Positions 26,154 to 36,566 of a DNA stretch of 64,000 nt are shown one piece after another. The stretch lies in assembly GCF_003182095.1 (NCBI RefSeq), contig NZ_QGTJ01000008.1:81225-145224 (forward strand). Direction: 5' to 3'. Position 1 is the stretch's first letter; every line of letters begins with the position of its first letter. Source of the stretch: Plasticicumulans acidivorans. GTDB lineage: Bacteria; Pseudomonadota; Gammaproteobacteria; Competibacterales; Competibacteraceae. The translations under genes were made by a program, and so were the position numbers. A model generated the notes under the pieces. The model did no database searches and was not told the origin of the DNA. It was given only the letters and a program-made list of their open reading frames with translations.

Positions 26154-26293
26154 GCCAGTCTCCTGACGGGACGCGGAGTCCCTTGTGCTTTCGTGAACAG
26201 CGGCGGCACCTCTGTCGAAATGCCTCCGCGTTTTAAGCTTATTACGAAACACATTGATTCCCCGCGACTATTGTCAGTCCACAGAAACGCCGG

Positions 26294-27901
26294 TCACATT
26301 CTGAAAACGCCGAAGCGGGTCGCCTCCAGCGGCCGGTTCAGCGCCGCCGACAGGCCCAGCCCGAGCACGCGGCGGGTGTCGGCCGGATCGATGACGCCGT
26401 CGTCCCACAAGCGCGCGCTGGCGTAGTACGGATGGCCCTGGGTTTCGTACTGGCGGCGGATCGGTGCCTTGAAGCGCTCCTCGTCGTCCTGGCTCCAGGC
26501 GCCGCCCTTGCGCTCGATCGCCTCGCGGCGCACCTGCGCCAGCACGCCGGCGGCCTGTTCGCCGCCCATGACGCTGATGCGCGCGTTCGGCCACATCCAC
26601 AGAAAGCGCGGCGAGTAGGCGCGCCCGCACATGCCGTAGTTGCCGGCTCCGAAGCTGCCGCCGATCAGCACCGTGAGCTTGGGCACCTGGGCGCAGGCCA
26701 CCGCGGTGACCATCTTCGCGCCGTCCTTGGCGATGCCGCCGGACTCGTATTTGCGCCCGACCATGAAGCCGGTGATGTTCTGCAGGAAGATCAGCGGAAT
26801 GCCGCGCTGGCTGCAGAGCTCGACGAAATGCGCGCCCTTCAGCGCCGCCTCGGAGAACAGCACGCCGTTGTTGGCGACGATGCCGACCGGGTAGCCGTAG
26901 AGGTGGGCGAAGCCGGTGACCAGCGTGGTGCCGTACAGCGCCTTGAATTCATCGAATTCCGAGCCGTCGACCAGGCGGGCGATGATCTCGCGCACGTCGA
27001 AGGGCTTGCGCGCATCGGCCGGGATCACGCCGTGCAGCTCCTCGGCGGCGTACAGCGGCTCGCGCACCGCGCGCAGCTCCAGGTTCGGCCGCTTGACGCG
27101 GTTGAGGTTGGCGACGATGCGCCGGGCGATGCCGAGGGCGTGGGCGTCGTTCTGCGCGTAGTGGTCGGTGACGCCGGAGGTGCGGCAGTGCACATCGGCG
27201 CCGCCGAGGTCCTCGGCGCTGACCACCTCGCCGGTCGCCGCTTTCACCAGCGGCGGGCCGGCGAGGAAGATCGTGCCCTGCTGGCGCACGATCACCGACT
27301 CGTCGGCCATCGCCGGCACGTAGGCGCCACCGGCGGTGCACGAGCCCATCACCACGGCGATCTGCGGAATGCCCTGCGCCGACATCGTCGCCTGGTTGTA
27401 GAAGATGCGGCCGAAGTGCTCGCGGTCGGGGAACACCTCGTCCTGATTGGGCAGGTTGGCACCGCCGGAATCGACCAGATAAACGCAGGGCAGGGCGTTC
27501 TGCTGGGCGATCTCCTGCGCGCGCAGGTGCTTTTTCACCGTCAGCGGGTAATAGGTGCCGCCCTTGACGGTGGCGTCGTTGGCGACGATCACGCATTCCT
27601 GGCCGCTGATGCGGCCGATGCCGGCGATGATGCCGGCGGCGGGGATGTCGTCCTCGTAGACGCCGTAGGCGGCGAGCTGGCTGAACTCCAGAAACGGCGA
27701 GCCGACGTCGAGCAGGGCGCGGATGCGCTCGCGCGGCAGCAGCTTGCCGCGCGCGGTGTGGCGGGCGCAGGCCTCCTCACCACCGCCGCGGCGGATGGCG
27801 GCGACCTTCTCGCGCAGGTCGGCGACCAGCGCGCTCATGGTTTCGGCGTTGCGGCGGAAGTCTTCGGCACGCGGGTTCAGCTTGGAATGCAGGATGCTCA
27901 T
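26294..27901 (-). CDS. liuB: methylcrotonyl-CoA carboxylase beta (carboxyltransferase) subunit
   Basis: Carboxyltransferase subunit of 535 aa that moves CO2 from the biotin of LiuD to 3-methylcrotonyl-CoA. Typical blocks: [16 protein letters not shown], the acyl-CoA-binding [28 protein letters not shown], and in the second half [31 protein letters not shown] and [13 protein letters not shown]. Length matches the family. The second in-frame ATG (27901) was chosen because homologues begin with a similar MSxLxSxLN sequence; an ATG at 27919 is possible. It follows the acyl-CoA dehydrogenase gene on the same strand after a 94-bp gap. The tsd-like genes, not liuC, come next. Confidence 0.96.
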   Translation of the reverse strand: MSILHSKLNPRAEDFRRNAETMSALVADLREKVAAIRRGGGEEACARHTARGKLLPRERIRALLDVGSPFLEFSQLAAYGVYEDDIPAAGIIAGIGRISGQECVIVANDATVKGGTYYPLTVKKHLRAQEIAQQNALPCVYLVDSGGANLPNQDEVFPDREHFGRIFYNQATMSAQGIPQIAVVMGSCTAGGAYVPAMADESVIVRQQGTIFLAGPPLVKAATGEVVSAEDLGGADVHCRTSGVTDHYAQNDAHALGIARRIVANLNRVKRPNLELRAVREPLYAAEELHGVIPADARKPFDVREIIARLVDGSEFDEFKALYGTTLVTGFAHLYGYPVGIVANNGVLFSEAALKGAHFVELCSQRGIPLIFLQNITGFMVGRKYESGGIAKDGAKMVTAVACAQVPKLTVLIGGSFGAGNYGMCGRAYSPRFLWMWPNARISVMGGEQAAGVLAQVRREAIERKGGAWSQDDEERFKAPIRRQYETQGHPYYASARLWDDGVIDPADTRRVLGLGLSAALNRPLEATRFGVFRM

Positions 27902-27995
27902 CGCGGCGGTCCCGGTCATGGTTTCTGGGCATGGGGTGGCCGCTGCCGAGCGCTTTCGGGCCTCGGCATGCGGGGTGGGCTGGCTGGCGGCGGGT

Positions 27996-29129
27996 TCAGG
28001 CGGCGAGGGCGCGACCGATGACGATGCGCTGCACGTCGCTGGTGCCCTCGTAGATCTGGCACACGCGCACGTCGCGGTAGATGCGCTCGACCGGAAAATC
28101 GCTGAGGTAGCCGTAACCGCCGTGGATCTGGATGGCGTCCGAGCAGACCCGCTCGGCCATCTCCGAGGCGAACAGCTTGGCCATCGAGGCTTCTTTCAGG
28201 CAGGGCCGGCCGGCGTCTTTCAGGCTCGCCGCGTGCAGCACCAGCTGGCGGGCGGCCTCGATGCGCGTGGCCATGTCGGCGAGGCGGAAGCTCACCGCCT
28301 GATGCTCGATGATCGGTTTGCCGAAGCTCTCGCGCTCCTTGGCATAGGCCAGCGCCGCCTCGAAGGCCGCGCGCGCCATGCCGAGGCACTGGGCGGCGAT
28401 GCCGATGCGCCCGGATTCGAGATTGGCCAGCGCGATGCGATAGCCCGCACCCTCGTCGCCCAGCCGGTTGGCGAGCGGCACGCGGCAGTTGTCGAGCACG
28501 ATCTGCGCGGTATCGGAGGCGTGCTGGCCGAGCTTGTCCTCGATGCGGGCGACGACATAACCGGGGCTCGTCGTCGGCACGATGAAGGCGCTGATGCCCT
28601 TCTTGCCGGCCGCCGGGTCGGTGACCGCGAAGATGATGGCCAGATCGGCATTCTTGCCCGAGGTGATGAACTGCTTGGTGCCGTTGAGCACGTACTCGTC
28701 GCCATCGCGCACGGCCCGGCTGCGGATCGCCGAGGCATCGGAGCCGACCTGCGGCTCGGTCAGCGCGAAGGCGCCGAGCAGCTCGCCGCGCGCCAGCCGT
28801 GGGATGTAGTCGGCCTTCTGCGCCGCGCTGCCGAAGGCGAGCAGCGGGCCGATGCCGACCGAGTTGTGCACGCTGACGATGGTGCTGGTGGCACCGTCGC
28901 CAGCCGCGATTTCCTCCAGCGCCAGTGCGAAGGCGACGTAGCCGGCGGCGCTGCCGCCCCAGGCTTCCGGCGTGGTCATGCCCATGACGCCGAGCTCGGC
29001 CAGGCCGGCCAGCGCCGCGCGCGGGAAGTGCTGCTCGCGGTCCCAGCGCGCGGCGTGCGGGGCGATCTGCTCCTGCACGAAGGCGCGCACCGCCTCGCGG
29101 ATCATCGTCTGTTCGTCGCTCAGGATCAT
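27996..29129 (-). CDS. acyl-CoA dehydrogenase (short/branched-chain type)
   Basis: FAD-dependent acyl-CoA dehydrogenase of 377 aa. Family blocks: [51 protein letters not shown], and the C-terminal [24 protein letters not shown]. The catalytic base is likely the Glu in [12 protein letters not shown]. It is distinct from the isovaleryl-CoA dehydrogenase encoded at 32.3-33.4 kb; a butyryl-, isobutyryl- or 2-methylbutyryl-CoA role would suit the neighbouring icmF and thiolase genes, but sequence alone does not decide. GGGAGAG precedes the ATG. Lies between the thiolase and liuB genes. Confidence 0.93.
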   Translation of the reverse strand: MILSDEQTMIREAVRAFVQEQIAPHAARWDREQHFPRAALAGLAELGVMGMTTPEAWGGSAAGYVAFALALEEIAAGDGATSTIVSVHNSVGIGPLLAFGSAAQKADYIPRLARGELLGAFALTEPQVGSDASAIRSRAVRDGDEYVLNGTKQFITSGKNADLAIIFAVTDPAAGKKGISAFIVPTTSPGYVVARIEDKLGQHASDTAQIVLDNCRVPLANRLGDEGAGYRIALANLESGRIGIAAQCLGMARAAFEAALAYAKERESFGKPIIEHQAVSFRLADMATRIEAARQLVLHAASLKDAGRPCLKEASMAKLFASEMAERVCSDAIQIHGGYGYLSDFPVERIYRDVRVCQIYEGTSDVQRIVIGRALAA

Positions 29130-29288
29130 CGCTGCTCTCCCGGCTGGGAGGGGGGAACGTCCGGGCCGGATGGCGGCTGGCCGCGATCATCCGGCCCGGC
29201 GTTCCCTTCTCCTCCTGCCCTCCTCTTTGCCTGGTCGCGCGCCGCGGGCGCGCCGCGGGCCGGCGCGGTGCCGGCGCGTGCTCTGTAT

Positions 29289-30473
29289 TTAGATGAGTTC
29301 GACGGCCATTGCCGTGGCCTCGCCACCGCCGATGCACAGCGAGGCTACGCCGCGGCGGGCGCCGCGCTGGCGCAGCGCGCTGATCAGCGTCACCAGGATG
29401 CGGGCGCCGGAGCAGCCGATCGGGTGGCCGAGCGCGGTGGCGCCGCCGTGTACGTTGACCTTGGCATGCGGCAGTTCGAGGTCGTGCATCGCCGCCATCG
29501 TCACCACCGCGAAGGCTTCGTTGATCTCGAACAGATCGACGTCGCCGGCACGCCAGCCGGTGCGGGTGAACAGCTTCTGCATTGCGCTGACCGGCGCCGT
29601 GGTGAACAGGCCCGGGCGCTGGGCGTGGCTGGCGTGGCCGCGGATCACCGCCAGCGGCGTCAGGCCGTGGCGCTCGGCGCTGCTGGCGCGCATTAGCAGC
29701 AGCGCGGCGGCGCCGTCGGAGATCGAGCTGGAATTGGCCGGCGTCACCGTGCCGTCCTTGCGAAACGCCGGCTTCAGCGTCGGGATCTTGTCGGGGCGGG
29801 CACTCAGCGGCTGTTCATCGGTATCGACGATCTGCTCGCCGCCGCGCGCCGGCACGCTGACCGCGGTGATCTCGTCGCGGAACAGACCGCCTTCGATCGC
29901 CGCCCGGGCGCGCTTCAGCGATTCCAGCGCATAGGCGTCCTGCGCCTCGCGGGTAAAGCCGTAGCTGTCGGCACATTCCTCGGCGTAGGTGCCCATCAGC
30001 CGGCCCTTGTCGTAGGCGTCTTCGAGGCCGTCGAGGAACATGTGATCGAGCACCTGACCGTGGCCGAGACGGTAGCCGGCCCGCGCCTTGGCCAGCAGGT
30101 AAGGCGCGTTGCTCATCGACTCCATGCCGCCGGCGACGACGATGCCGGCGCTGCCGGCGAGTAGACCGTCGTGGGCCAGCATCACCGCCTTCATGCCCGA
30201 GCCGCAGACCTTGCTGACGGTGGTGCAGGGCGTGTGCAGGCCGAGTCCGGCGCCGAGCGCGGCCTGGCGCGCCGGTGCCTGACCGACGCCGGCCGGCAGC
30301 ACGCAGCCCATGTAGACCTCCTCGACGGCGTCGGTGGGCAGGCCGCTGCGCTCGACGGCGGCACGGATCGCCGCGGCACCGAGCTGCGTGGCGCCGAGCG
30401 GCGCCAGCGCGCCCTGAAAGCCGCCCATCGCGGTGCGGGCGATACCAACGATGACGACCGGATCTTGCTGCAT
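29289..30473 (-). CDS. acetyl-CoA C-acetyltransferase (thiolase)
   Basis: Biosynthetic/degradative thiolase of 394 aa. The active-site cysteine is in VSKVCGSGMKAVMLA, the second signature is VNVHGGATALGHPIGCSGAR, and the C-terminal cysteine is in SLCIGGGEATAMAVE. It interconverts two acetyl-CoA and acetoacetyl-CoA, closing leucine breakdown (acetoacetate to acetoacetyl-CoA to acetyl-CoA), or in reverse starting PHB synthesis for the PHA synthase encoded nearby. AGGAG precedes the ATG at 30473. Between the acyl-CoA ligase (41-bp gap) and acyl-CoA dehydrogenase genes, so part of the liuR-proximal operon. Confidence 0.96.
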   Translation of the reverse strand: MQQDPVVIVGIARTAMGGFQGALAPLGATQLGAAAIRAAVERSGLPTDAVEEVYMGCVLPAGVGQAPARQAALGAGLGLHTPCTTVSKVCGSGMKAVMLAHDGLLAGSAGIVVAGGMESMSNAPYLLAKARAGYRLGHGQVLDHMFLDGLEDAYDKGRLMGTYAEECADSYGFTREAQDAYALESLKRARAAIEGGLFRDEITAVSVPARGGEQIVDTDEQPLSARPDKIPTLKPAFRKDGTVTPANSSSISDGAAALLLMRASSAERHGLTPLAVIRGHASHAQRPGLFTTAPVSAMQKLFTRTGWRAGDVDLFEINEAFAVVTMAAMHDLELPHAKVNVHGGATALGHPIGCSGARILVTLISALRQRGARRGVASLCIGGGEATAMAVELI

Positions 30474-30514
30474 GGTGGGGTCTCCTGCGCCGCTTCCCGC
30501 AGCGCCAAGCGGGC

Positions 30515-32200
30515 TCAGGCGGTGCGCGCCGTGCTCAGGCCGAGTTCCTCGGTGGCCTGCTGGCGCATGACGTATTTCTGGATCTTGCCGGTGATGGTCA
30601 TCGGGAAGGCTTCGACGAACTTCACGTAGCGCGGAATCTTGTAGTGGGCGATCTGGCCGCGGCAGAAGTCGCGGATCTCGTCTTCGCTGCACTCGACGCC
30701 GTCGCGCAGGCGAATCCACGCGCACAGCTCCTCGCCGTACTTCGGGTCGGGCACGCCGACCACCTGCACGTCCTGCACCTTCGGGTGGCGGTAGAGGAAT
30801 TCCTCGATCTCGCGCGGGTAGATGTTCTCGCCACCGCGGATGACCATGTCCTTGAGGCGGCCGACGATGTTGCAGAAGCCCTCGTCGTCGATCGTCGCCA
30901 GATCGCCGGTGTGCATCCAGCCGGCGCGGTCGATCGCCTCGGCGGTTTTCGCCTCGTCGCCCCAGTAGCCGAGCATCACCGAGTAACCGCGGGTCAGCAG
31001 CTCGCCGGTGTCGCCGCGTGCCACGATGCGTCCGATCGGGTCGACGATCTTGACCTCGACGTGCGGGTGGATGCGCCCGACCGTCGACACGCGCTTGTCG
31101 AGCGGATCGTCGGTGCCGCTCTGGAAGCTGCCGGGCGAGGTCTCGGTCATGCCGTAGACGATGGTGACCTCGCTCATGTGCATCTGCTCGATGACGCGCT
31201 TCATCACCTCGATCGGGCACGGCGAGCCGGCCATGATGCCGGTGCGCAGGCTGGAGAGGTCGTAGCGGGCGAAGTCCGGGTGGTCGAGCACGGCGATGAA
31301 CATCGTCGGCACACCGTGCAGGCCGGTGCAGCGTTCGGCCTGCACCGCCTCCAGCACCGCCGTCGGCTCGAAGGCCTCGGCCGGGTAGACCATGCAGGCG
31401 CCGTGGGTGACGCAGGCGAGGTTGCCGAGCACCATGCCGAAGCAGTGATACAGCGGCACCGGAATACACAGCCGGTCCTGCGGCGTGAGCTTGAGCCCTT
31501 CGCCGATGAAGTAGCCGTTGTTGAGGATGTTGTGGTGCGACAGCGTCGCGCCTTTCGGCGCGCCGGTGGTGCCGGAGGTGAACTGCACGTTGATCGGCTC
31601 ATCGAACTGCAGCTGCTCGCCGATCTCGGCCAGCTCCGCCCGTTCGGTGGCGCTGGCCGGCGTGCGCAGCGCGTCGAAATTGAACATGCCCGGCGTGGCT
31701 TCTTCACCGAGGCGGATGACGCTGCGCAGGCTCTTGAGCCGCGCCGCGCGCAGTTCGCCCGGCCGGCTGTCCGCCAGCTCCGGCGCCAGCTCGTTGACCA
31801 TCGCCAGGTAGTCGCTGCCCTTGAAGCGCGCGGCCAGCACCAGCGCCTTGCAGCCGACCTTGTTCAGTGCGTATTCCAGCTCCGAGGTGCGGTAGGCCGG
31901 GTTGATGTTGACCATCACCAGACCAGCGCTGGCGGTGGCGAACTGCATCAGCACCCATTCGACGTTGTTCGGCGACCAGATGCCGATGCGATCGCCCGGC
32001 TCCAGGCCGATGCGGCGCAGGCCGGCGGCCAGCCGGCGCACTTCTTCGAGGAACTGGCTGTAGGACCAGCGCACGTTCTGGTGGCGCACGATCAGCGCGT
32101 CGCGCTCGCCCCAGCGTTCGGCGGCCGTCTCCAGGAAGCGGCCGATGGTCATGCCGATCAGCGGCTTGGCGCTCGCGCCGTGGACGTAACTCGGGTTCAT
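30515..32200 (-). CDS. medium/branched-chain acyl-CoA synthetase
   Basis: AMP-forming acyl-CoA ligase of 561 aa. The ANL motifs are visible: P-loop-like [21 protein letters not shown] (split as [11 protein letters not shown]), VYGMTETSP, and the C-terminal [35 protein letters not shown], and [10 protein letters not shown] with the adenylation lysine. No signal peptide. It probably activates isovalerate or a similar branched or medium acid for LiuA. GAGGAG lies before the ATG at 32200. Fifty-three bases after liuA and just ahead of the thiolase gene on the same strand, so part of the liu operon. The exact substrate is inferred. Confidence 0.92.
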   Translation of the reverse strand: MNPSYVHGASAKPLIGMTIGRFLETAAERWGERDALIVRHQNVRWSYSQFLEEVRRLAAGLRRIGLEPGDRIGIWSPNNVEWVLMQFATASAGLVMVNINPAYRTSELEYALNKVGCKALVLAARFKGSDYLAMVNELAPELADSRPGELRAARLKSLRSVIRLGEEATPGMFNFDALRTPASATERAELAEIGEQLQFDEPINVQFTSGTTGAPKGATLSHHNILNNGYFIGEGLKLTPQDRLCIPVPLYHCFGMVLGNLACVTHGACMVYPAEAFEPTAVLEAVQAERCTGLHGVPTMFIAVLDHPDFARYDLSSLRTGIMAGSPCPIEVMKRVIEQMHMSEVTIVYGMTETSPGSFQSGTDDPLDKRVSTVGRIHPHVEVKIVDPIGRIVARGDTGELLTRGYSVMLGYWGDEAKTAEAIDRAGWMHTGDLATIDDEGFCNIVGRLKDMVIRGGENIYPREIEEFLYRHPKVQDVQVVGVPDPKYGEELCAWIRLRDGVECSEDEIRDFCRGQIAHYKIPRYVKFVEAFPMTITGKIQKYVMRQQATEELGLSTARTA

Positions 32201-32253
32201 CGCGGATATCTCCTCTGCACTGCTGCGGGGGGATAGCAAGTGCTGCCGCCGCC

Positions 32254-33435
32254 TCAGGCGGTTTCGGCGAACAGCTCGCGACCGATCAGCATGCGGCGGA
32301 TTTCCGAGGTGCCCGCACCGATTTCATAGAGCTTGGCGTCGCGCCACAGGCGCCCGACCGGGAAGTCGTTGATGTAGCCGTTGCCGCCGAGGATCTGGAT
32401 CGCCTCGCCGGCCATCCAGGTGGCTTTTTCCGCGGCGTAGAGGATCACGCCGGCGGCGTCCTTGCGCACCGAGCGCGCATGCGCACCGCCGAGGCGGTCG
32501 AGCGCCTGGCCGACGGCGTAGACGTAGGCGCGGCAGGCCATCATCGTCGTGTAGAGGTCGGCGAGCTTGCCCTGCATCAGCTGGAATTCGCCGATCGGCT
32601 GGCCGAACTGCGTGCGCTCGTGCACATACGGCACCACCGCGTCCATGCAGGCCTGCATGATGCCGATCGGGCCGGCGGCGAGCACCGCGCGCTCGTAGTC
32701 GAGGCCGGACATCAGCACGCGCACGCCGTTGCCCTCGCCACCGAGGACGTTCTCCTGCGGCACTTCACAGTCATCGAAGAACAGCGGGAAGGTGTTGGAG
32801 CCGCGCATACCGAGCTTGTCGAGATGCTTGCCGTGGCTGAAGCCCTTGAAGCCCTTCTCGATGATGAAGGCGGTGATGCCGCGCGGACCGGCATTGATGT
32901 CGGTCTTGGCGTAGACCACCAGCGTGTCGGCGTCGCCGCCGTTGGTGATCCACATCTTTGCGCCGTTGAGCACGTAGCGATCGCCTTTCTTTTCGGCGCG
33001 CAGCTTCATGCTGACCACGTCGGAGCCGGCGTTCGGCTCGCTCATCGCCAGTGCGCCGACGTGCTCGCCCGACACCAGCTTGGGCAGGTAGCGCGCCTTC
33101 TGCTCGGCGCTGCCGTTGCGGTGGATCTGGTTGACGCAGAGGTTGGAGTGCGCCCCGTAGGACAGGCCGACCGAGGCCGAGGCCCGCGAGATTTCCTCCA
33201 TCGCCACCATGTGCGCCAGGTAGCCCATGTCGGCACCGCCGTATTCCTCGCCGACGGTGACGCCGAGCAGGCCGAGCTCGCCGAACTTGCGCCACAGGTC
33301 GGCCGGGAATTCGTTCGTGCGGTCGATTTCGGCGGCGCGCGGTGCGATTTCCTGGTGGGCGAAGTCGCGCACAGCCTCGCGCAGCATGTCGACGGTTTCG
33401 CCGAGAGCGAAGTTCAGGGACGGCAGCTGAATCAT
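32254..33435 (-). CDS. liuA: isovaleryl-CoA dehydrogenase
   Basis: Isovaleryl-CoA dehydrogenase of 393 aa, oxidising isovaleryl-CoA to 3-methylcrotonyl-CoA with FAD. IVD-like blocks: [91 protein letters not shown], and [22 protein letters not shown]. The catalytic Glu is internal in IVDs, in the [13 protein letters not shown] region. GAGGAG precedes the ATG. First catabolic gene after liuR (125-bp gap) and directly downstream of a LiuR-like composite operator at 33505-33528, so its control by LiuR is well supported by context. Confidence 0.97.
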   Translation of the reverse strand: MIQLPSLNFALGETVDMLREAVRDFAHQEIAPRAAEIDRTNEFPADLWRKFGELGLLGVTVGEEYGGADMGYLAHMVAMEEISRASASVGLSYGAHSNLCVNQIHRNGSAEQKARYLPKLVSGEHVGALAMSEPNAGSDVVSMKLRAEKKGDRYVLNGAKMWITNGGDADTLVVYAKTDINAGPRGITAFIIEKGFKGFSHGKHLDKLGMRGSNTFPLFFDDCEVPQENVLGGEGNGVRVLMSGLDYERAVLAAGPIGIMQACMDAVVPYVHERTQFGQPIGEFQLMQGKLADLYTTMMACRAYVYAVGQALDRLGGAHARSVRKDAAGVILYAAEKATWMAGEAIQILGGNGYINDFPVGRLWRDAKLYEIGAGTSEIRRMLIGRELFAETA

Positions 33436-33504
33436 GGGGACTCCTCAATCCTCGGATGGGCGATGCGTGCGGGCTCGGGCGGCCCGTTAGGTGCGGTGAC
33501 GTTA

Positions 33505-33528
33505 ATTGACGTTGACGTAAACGTCAAT
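33505..33528. promoter_or_regulatory. LiuR-like composite operator upstream of liuA
   Basis: A near-perfect palindrome: core TTGACGTAAACGTCAA (33512-33527) has perfect 7-base arms around AA. An extra TTGACG copy (33506-33511) overlaps on the left so that a 22-bp imperfect palindrome is also formed. It lies 70 bases upstream of the liuA start. MerR-family LiuR proteins bind ACGT-rich palindromes of this kind before liu genes. Confidence 0.85.
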
Positions 33529-33543
33529 ACGTAGAGGCACAAA

Positions 33544-33562
33544 AAGCGTCAAGTCGACGCTT
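33544..33562 (-). other. hairpin at the 3' end of liuR
   Basis: Perfect inverted repeat AAGCGTC-N5-GACGCTT overlapping the liuR stop codon. It has no strong T run; it may attenuate read-through from liuR to liuA. Confidence 0.4.
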
Positions 33563-34034
33563 AAACCGTATCGTGATCAGGCAGTGAAGTGAGATCGGAG
33601 CGCTCGTTCAGCAGGCGCTCGCAGTCGGCGGTAGCGGTGTCGATCTCGCGCAGCACGGCCTCGATATCGCGTTGTTGCTGCACGAGAATCGCCCGCCGCT
33701 CGCTGAGGATGCGCAGGAACAGTTCGAGCTGGCGCTCTTCGCCGCGCGCGGTGTCGAACATATCGAACAGCTCGCGTGTTTCGCCGAGACTCATGCCGAG
33801 GCGCTTGCCGCGCAGGATCAGTTTCAGGCGGGTGCGGTCGCGTTTGCTGTAGACGCGCCGGCGGCCGTCGCGGTACGGGCAGAGCAGGCCCTGATCCTCA
33901 TAGAAGCGGATCGCCCGGGTGGTCACGTCGAATTCGCGCGCCAAGTCGCTGATTGTGTAGATCGTACCCGTAGGCCGTTCGACGGTACTCAACGCATGCG
34001 CTCCGGTTCGTGAAGGGTTTGTGAAGTCAAGCAT
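33561..34034 (-). CDS. liuR: MerR-family regulator of the liu regulon
   Basis: MerR-type regulator of about 157 aa. Winged helix-turn-helix: YTISDLAREFDVTTRAIRFYEDQGLLCPYRDGRRRVYSKRD, here seen in parts such as TTRAIRFYEDQGLL. It is followed by LKLILRGKRLGMSLGETREL and a C-terminal coiled coil for dimerisation (LFLRILSERRAILVQQQRDI). No metal-binding cysteines are present, as in LiuR. Start uncertain: ATG 34034 is used; a TTG at 34067 and in-frame downstream starts are possible, and no good Shine-Dalgarno was seen. Located between liuA and the divergent phaC, with a LiuR-like palindrome at 34201-34216, suggesting autoregulation and joint control of phaC. Confidence 0.92.
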   Translation of the reverse strand: MLDFTNPSRTGAHALSTVERPTGTIYTISDLAREFDVTTRAIRFYEDQGLLCPYRDGRRRVYSKRDRTRLKLILRGKRLGMSLGETRELFDMFDTARGEERQLELFLRILSERRAILVQQQRDIEAVLREIDTATADCERLLNERSDLTSLPDHDTV

Positions 34035-34200
34035 GAAGTGTACCAATAACTGTCGCGTCAACGGCAAGTAAGGATCAACGAGCGCTCATCATGGCCTGCG
34101 CTCACAATGGTGACAGCCATCGTCGGGACGGCGTCGGCGGGCCTGTCGGTCTGCTTGCAAGCCCCGACGGCGGTCGTTAGTTTAAGCATTGCAGCTTCAG

Positions 34201-34216
34201 TTTACGTAAACGTCAA
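34201..34216. promoter_or_regulatory. LiuR-like operator between liuR and phaC
   Basis: TTTACGTAAACGTCAA, the same 16-bp palindrome with one arm mismatch, 41 bases before the phaC start and about 165 before liuR. It could control both genes. Confidence 0.78.
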
Positions 34217-34256
34217 ATAACAAGAATTCAACGAAGTCTGCTGGGAGAGATGAGGA

Positions 34257-36056
34257 ATGGGCGTGTCCGACACGGTCGAGATGCAGTGGCCGGACCCGGT
34301 CTCCGTCACCGGGGTATTGCAGGAAATCTTCACGCGCAGTGAGCGCCTGCTGCAGGCGGAGTTCGAACGCCGGCGCGGGCGAACGCCGGCGTTGCCGAGC
34401 GACGAGCTGGGCATCGGCAAGGCGTTTTTCGATGCGTCATCGCATCTGCTGAGCAGCCCGCTGCACCTCGTCGAGTCGCAGATGATGCTGTGGCGTGACG
34501 GTCTGCAGCTGTGGAGCTCGGCCCTCGGCAGCCTGCTGGGCGCACCGGTTTCCCCGGTCATCGAGCCGGCACGCAGCGACCGCCGCTTTCGCGACGCGGC
34601 CTGGTCCGAGGCGGTGCCGTTTGATTTCATCAAGCAGTCCTACCTGCTGGCCAGTCGCTGGTTGCTGGATCTCAGCCAGCATGTCGAGGGGCTCGATGAG
34701 CGCAGTGCCCGCAAGGTCGAGTTCTACACCCGGCAGTTCGTCGATGCGCTGGCGCCGACCAATTTCGCGCTGACCAACCCCGAGGCGCTGCGCGAGCTCT
34801 GCCGCACCGGTGGCGAGAGTCTGCTCAAAGGCTGGCGCAACCTGCTTGCCGACCTCGAACGCGGCAAGGGCAAGCTGAACATCCGCATGACCGATCTCGA
34901 TGCCTTCGAGCTCGGTCGCAACGTCGCGGTGACGCCGGGCAAGGTGATCTGGCAGGGGCCGATGGCGCAGCTGCTGCAGTATTCGCCGACCACGCCCGAC
35001 GTGCGCCGCCGGCCGCTGCTGATCGTGCCGCCGTGGATCAACAAGTTCTACATCCTCGACCTGCGCGAGAAGAATTCCTTCATCAAGTGGGCGGTCGACC
35101 AGGGCAACACGGTGTTCGTGCTGTCGTGGATCAACCCCGGCGCCGACTACGCCGACAAAGGCTTCGATGACTACCTGCGCGACGGCACGCTGGCCGCGCT
35201 CGACGCCATCGAGCAGGCCACCGGCGAGCACGAGGTCAACGCCGTCGGTTACTGCCTCGGCGGCACGCTGCTGGCGGCGACGCTGGCCTGGCTGGCCGCG
35301 CGCGGCGAGCAGCGCATCAAGAGTGCGACGCTGTTCACGACGATGCTCGACTTCACCCATCCCGGCGAGCTGGAAGTGTTCATCGACGAGCAGCAGCTCG
35401 ATGCCATCGACAAGCGCATGCAGGCGCAGGGTTACCTCGACGGTGCCGAGATGGCCGGCACCTTCAACATGCTGCGAGCCAATGACCTGATCTGGTCCTT
35501 CGCCATCAACAACTACCTGCTCGGCAAGGAGCCGTTTCCCTTCGACCTGCTGTACTGGAATTCCGATTCCACGCGTATGCCGGCGAAGATGCACAGCTTC
35601 TACCTGCGCAAGATGTATCTGGAAAACCGCCTGCGCGAGCCCGGCGGCATCGTGCTCGGCGGCGTGCCGATCGATCTCGGCAAGGTCACGGTGCCGGTGT
35701 ATTTCCTTTCGGCGATCGAAGACCACATCGCGCCGTGGAAGTCGACCTTCATGGGCACGCGGCTGTTCGGCGGGCCGATGAAGTTCGTGCTTGGCGGCTC
35801 CGGTCACATCGCCGGCGTCATCAATCCGCCGGCGGCGAACAAATACGGCTACTGGACCAATCCACAGCTCGGCACTGACGCCGCAACCTGGCTCGCCGGT
35901 GCCACGCAGCATGCCGGTTCCTGGTGGAGTGACTGGGATGCCTGGCTGGCTGCAGAGGACGACGCCCGTGTGCCGGCCCGTGTCCCCGGCAGCGGCGCGC
36001 TGCCGGCCCGTGAAGACGCCCCAGGTGCCTACGTGCGCTACCGCCTGCTCAAGTAA
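34257..36056 (+). CDS. phaC: class I polyhydroxyalkanoate synthase
   Basis: PHA synthase of 599 aa that polymerises (R)-3-hydroxyacyl-CoA into storage granules. Seen: N-terminal PhaC domain (PFDFIKQSYLLASRWLLDL, FALTNPEALRE), then the alpha/beta hydrolase core PPWINKFYILDLREKNSF, lipase-like box VGYCLGGTLLA with the catalytic cysteine, and the Asp in IEDHIAPW and His in GSGHIAGVINPP. The length and single-subunit features fit class I. The ATG is preceded by GAGAGATGAGG. Divergent from liuR with a LiuR-like operator between them. No phaB, phasin or phaR gene is visible; the thiolase at 29.3 kb could supply acetoacetyl-CoA. An Hsp20 gene follows. Confidence 0.97.
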   Translation: MGVSDTVEMQWPDPVSVTGVLQEIFTRSERLLQAEFERRRGRTPALPSDELGIGKAFFDASSHLLSSPLHLVESQMMLWRDGLQLWSSALGSLLGAPVSPVIEPARSDRRFRDAAWSEAVPFDFIKQSYLLASRWLLDLSQHVEGLDERSARKVEFYTRQFVDALAPTNFALTNPEALRELCRTGGESLLKGWRNLLADLERGKGKLNIRMTDLDAFELGRNVAVTPGKVIWQGPMAQLLQYSPTTPDVRRRPLLIVPPWINKFYILDLREKNSFIKWAVDQGNTVFVLSWINPGADYADKGFDDYLRDGTLAALDAIEQATGEHEVNAVGYCLGGTLLAATLAWLAARGEQRIKSATLFTTMLDFTHPGELEVFIDEQQLDAIDKRMQAQGYLDGAEMAGTFNMLRANDLIWSFAINNYLLGKEPFPFDLLYWNSDSTRMPAKMHSFYLRKMYLENRLREPGGIVLGGVPIDLGKVTVPVYFLSAIEDHIAPWKSTFMGTRLFGGPMKFVLGGSGHIAGVINPPAANKYGYWTNPQLGTDAATWLAGATQHAGSWWSDWDAWLAAEDDARVPARVPGSGALPAREDAPGAYVRYRLLK

Positions 36057-36142
36057 GCGCCGCTCCGGTGCACGATGCCGCCGGCGGTAGCGCGACCGCG
36101 GCGGCGCAGACCCACGACGCGCAATCACGAGGAGGAGATCCG

Positions 36143-36547
36143 GTGGGCAAGAACATGTGGGTGGATGCCGGCGGCGCCGGCTTCGGCCCGGCCAATTTCG
36201 CCGAGGGTGCGATCAAGCCGCAGGTCGACATCATCAACGCCGACGGCGCGCTGATCGTGCAGGTCGAGCTGCCCGGAGTCAGCGAGCAGGACATCCGCCT
36301 GTCGGTGCATCAGGGCGTGCTGACCGTCGCCGGCGACAAGCATCCGCACAACCGCGAGGAGTGGAAGCGCGAGTACTACGTCGCCGAGCGCGCGTTCGGC
36401 GCGTTCCGCCGTTCGATCAATCTGCCGGCCGGCCTCGACGAGGACAATGCCGAGGCCGATTTCGCCGATGGCGTACTGACGGTGCGCTTTCCGCGCATCG
36501 GCATCGAAACCCTGCCGGGCAAGCCGATTCCGATCCGCCCGCGCTGA
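36143..36547 (+). CDS. Hsp20/alpha-crystallin small heat-shock protein
   Basis: Small heat-shock protein of 134 aa. The alpha-crystallin domain spans nearly the whole chain: KPQVDIINADGALIVQVELPG, SEQDIRLSVHQGVLTVAGDKH, REYYVAERAFGAFRRSINLP and the signature ADFADGVLTVRFPR. A C-terminal I-x-I-like anchor (KPIPIRPR) is present. A GTG start at 36143 is chosen because an ideal GAGGAGGAG site lies upstream; an ATG four codons later is the alternative. It follows phaC by 86 bases on the same strand; Hsp20 proteins can coat PHA granules, so co-expression is plausible but inferred. Confidence 0.92.
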   Translation: MGKNMWVDAGGAGFGPANFAEGAIKPQVDIINADGALIVQVELPGVSEQDIRLSVHQGVLTVAGDKHPHNREEWKREYYVAERAFGAFRRSINLPAGLDEDNAEADFADGVLTVRFPRIGIETLPGKPIPIRPR

Positions 36548-36566
36548 GCGTTCGGGCGGCGCCGGC

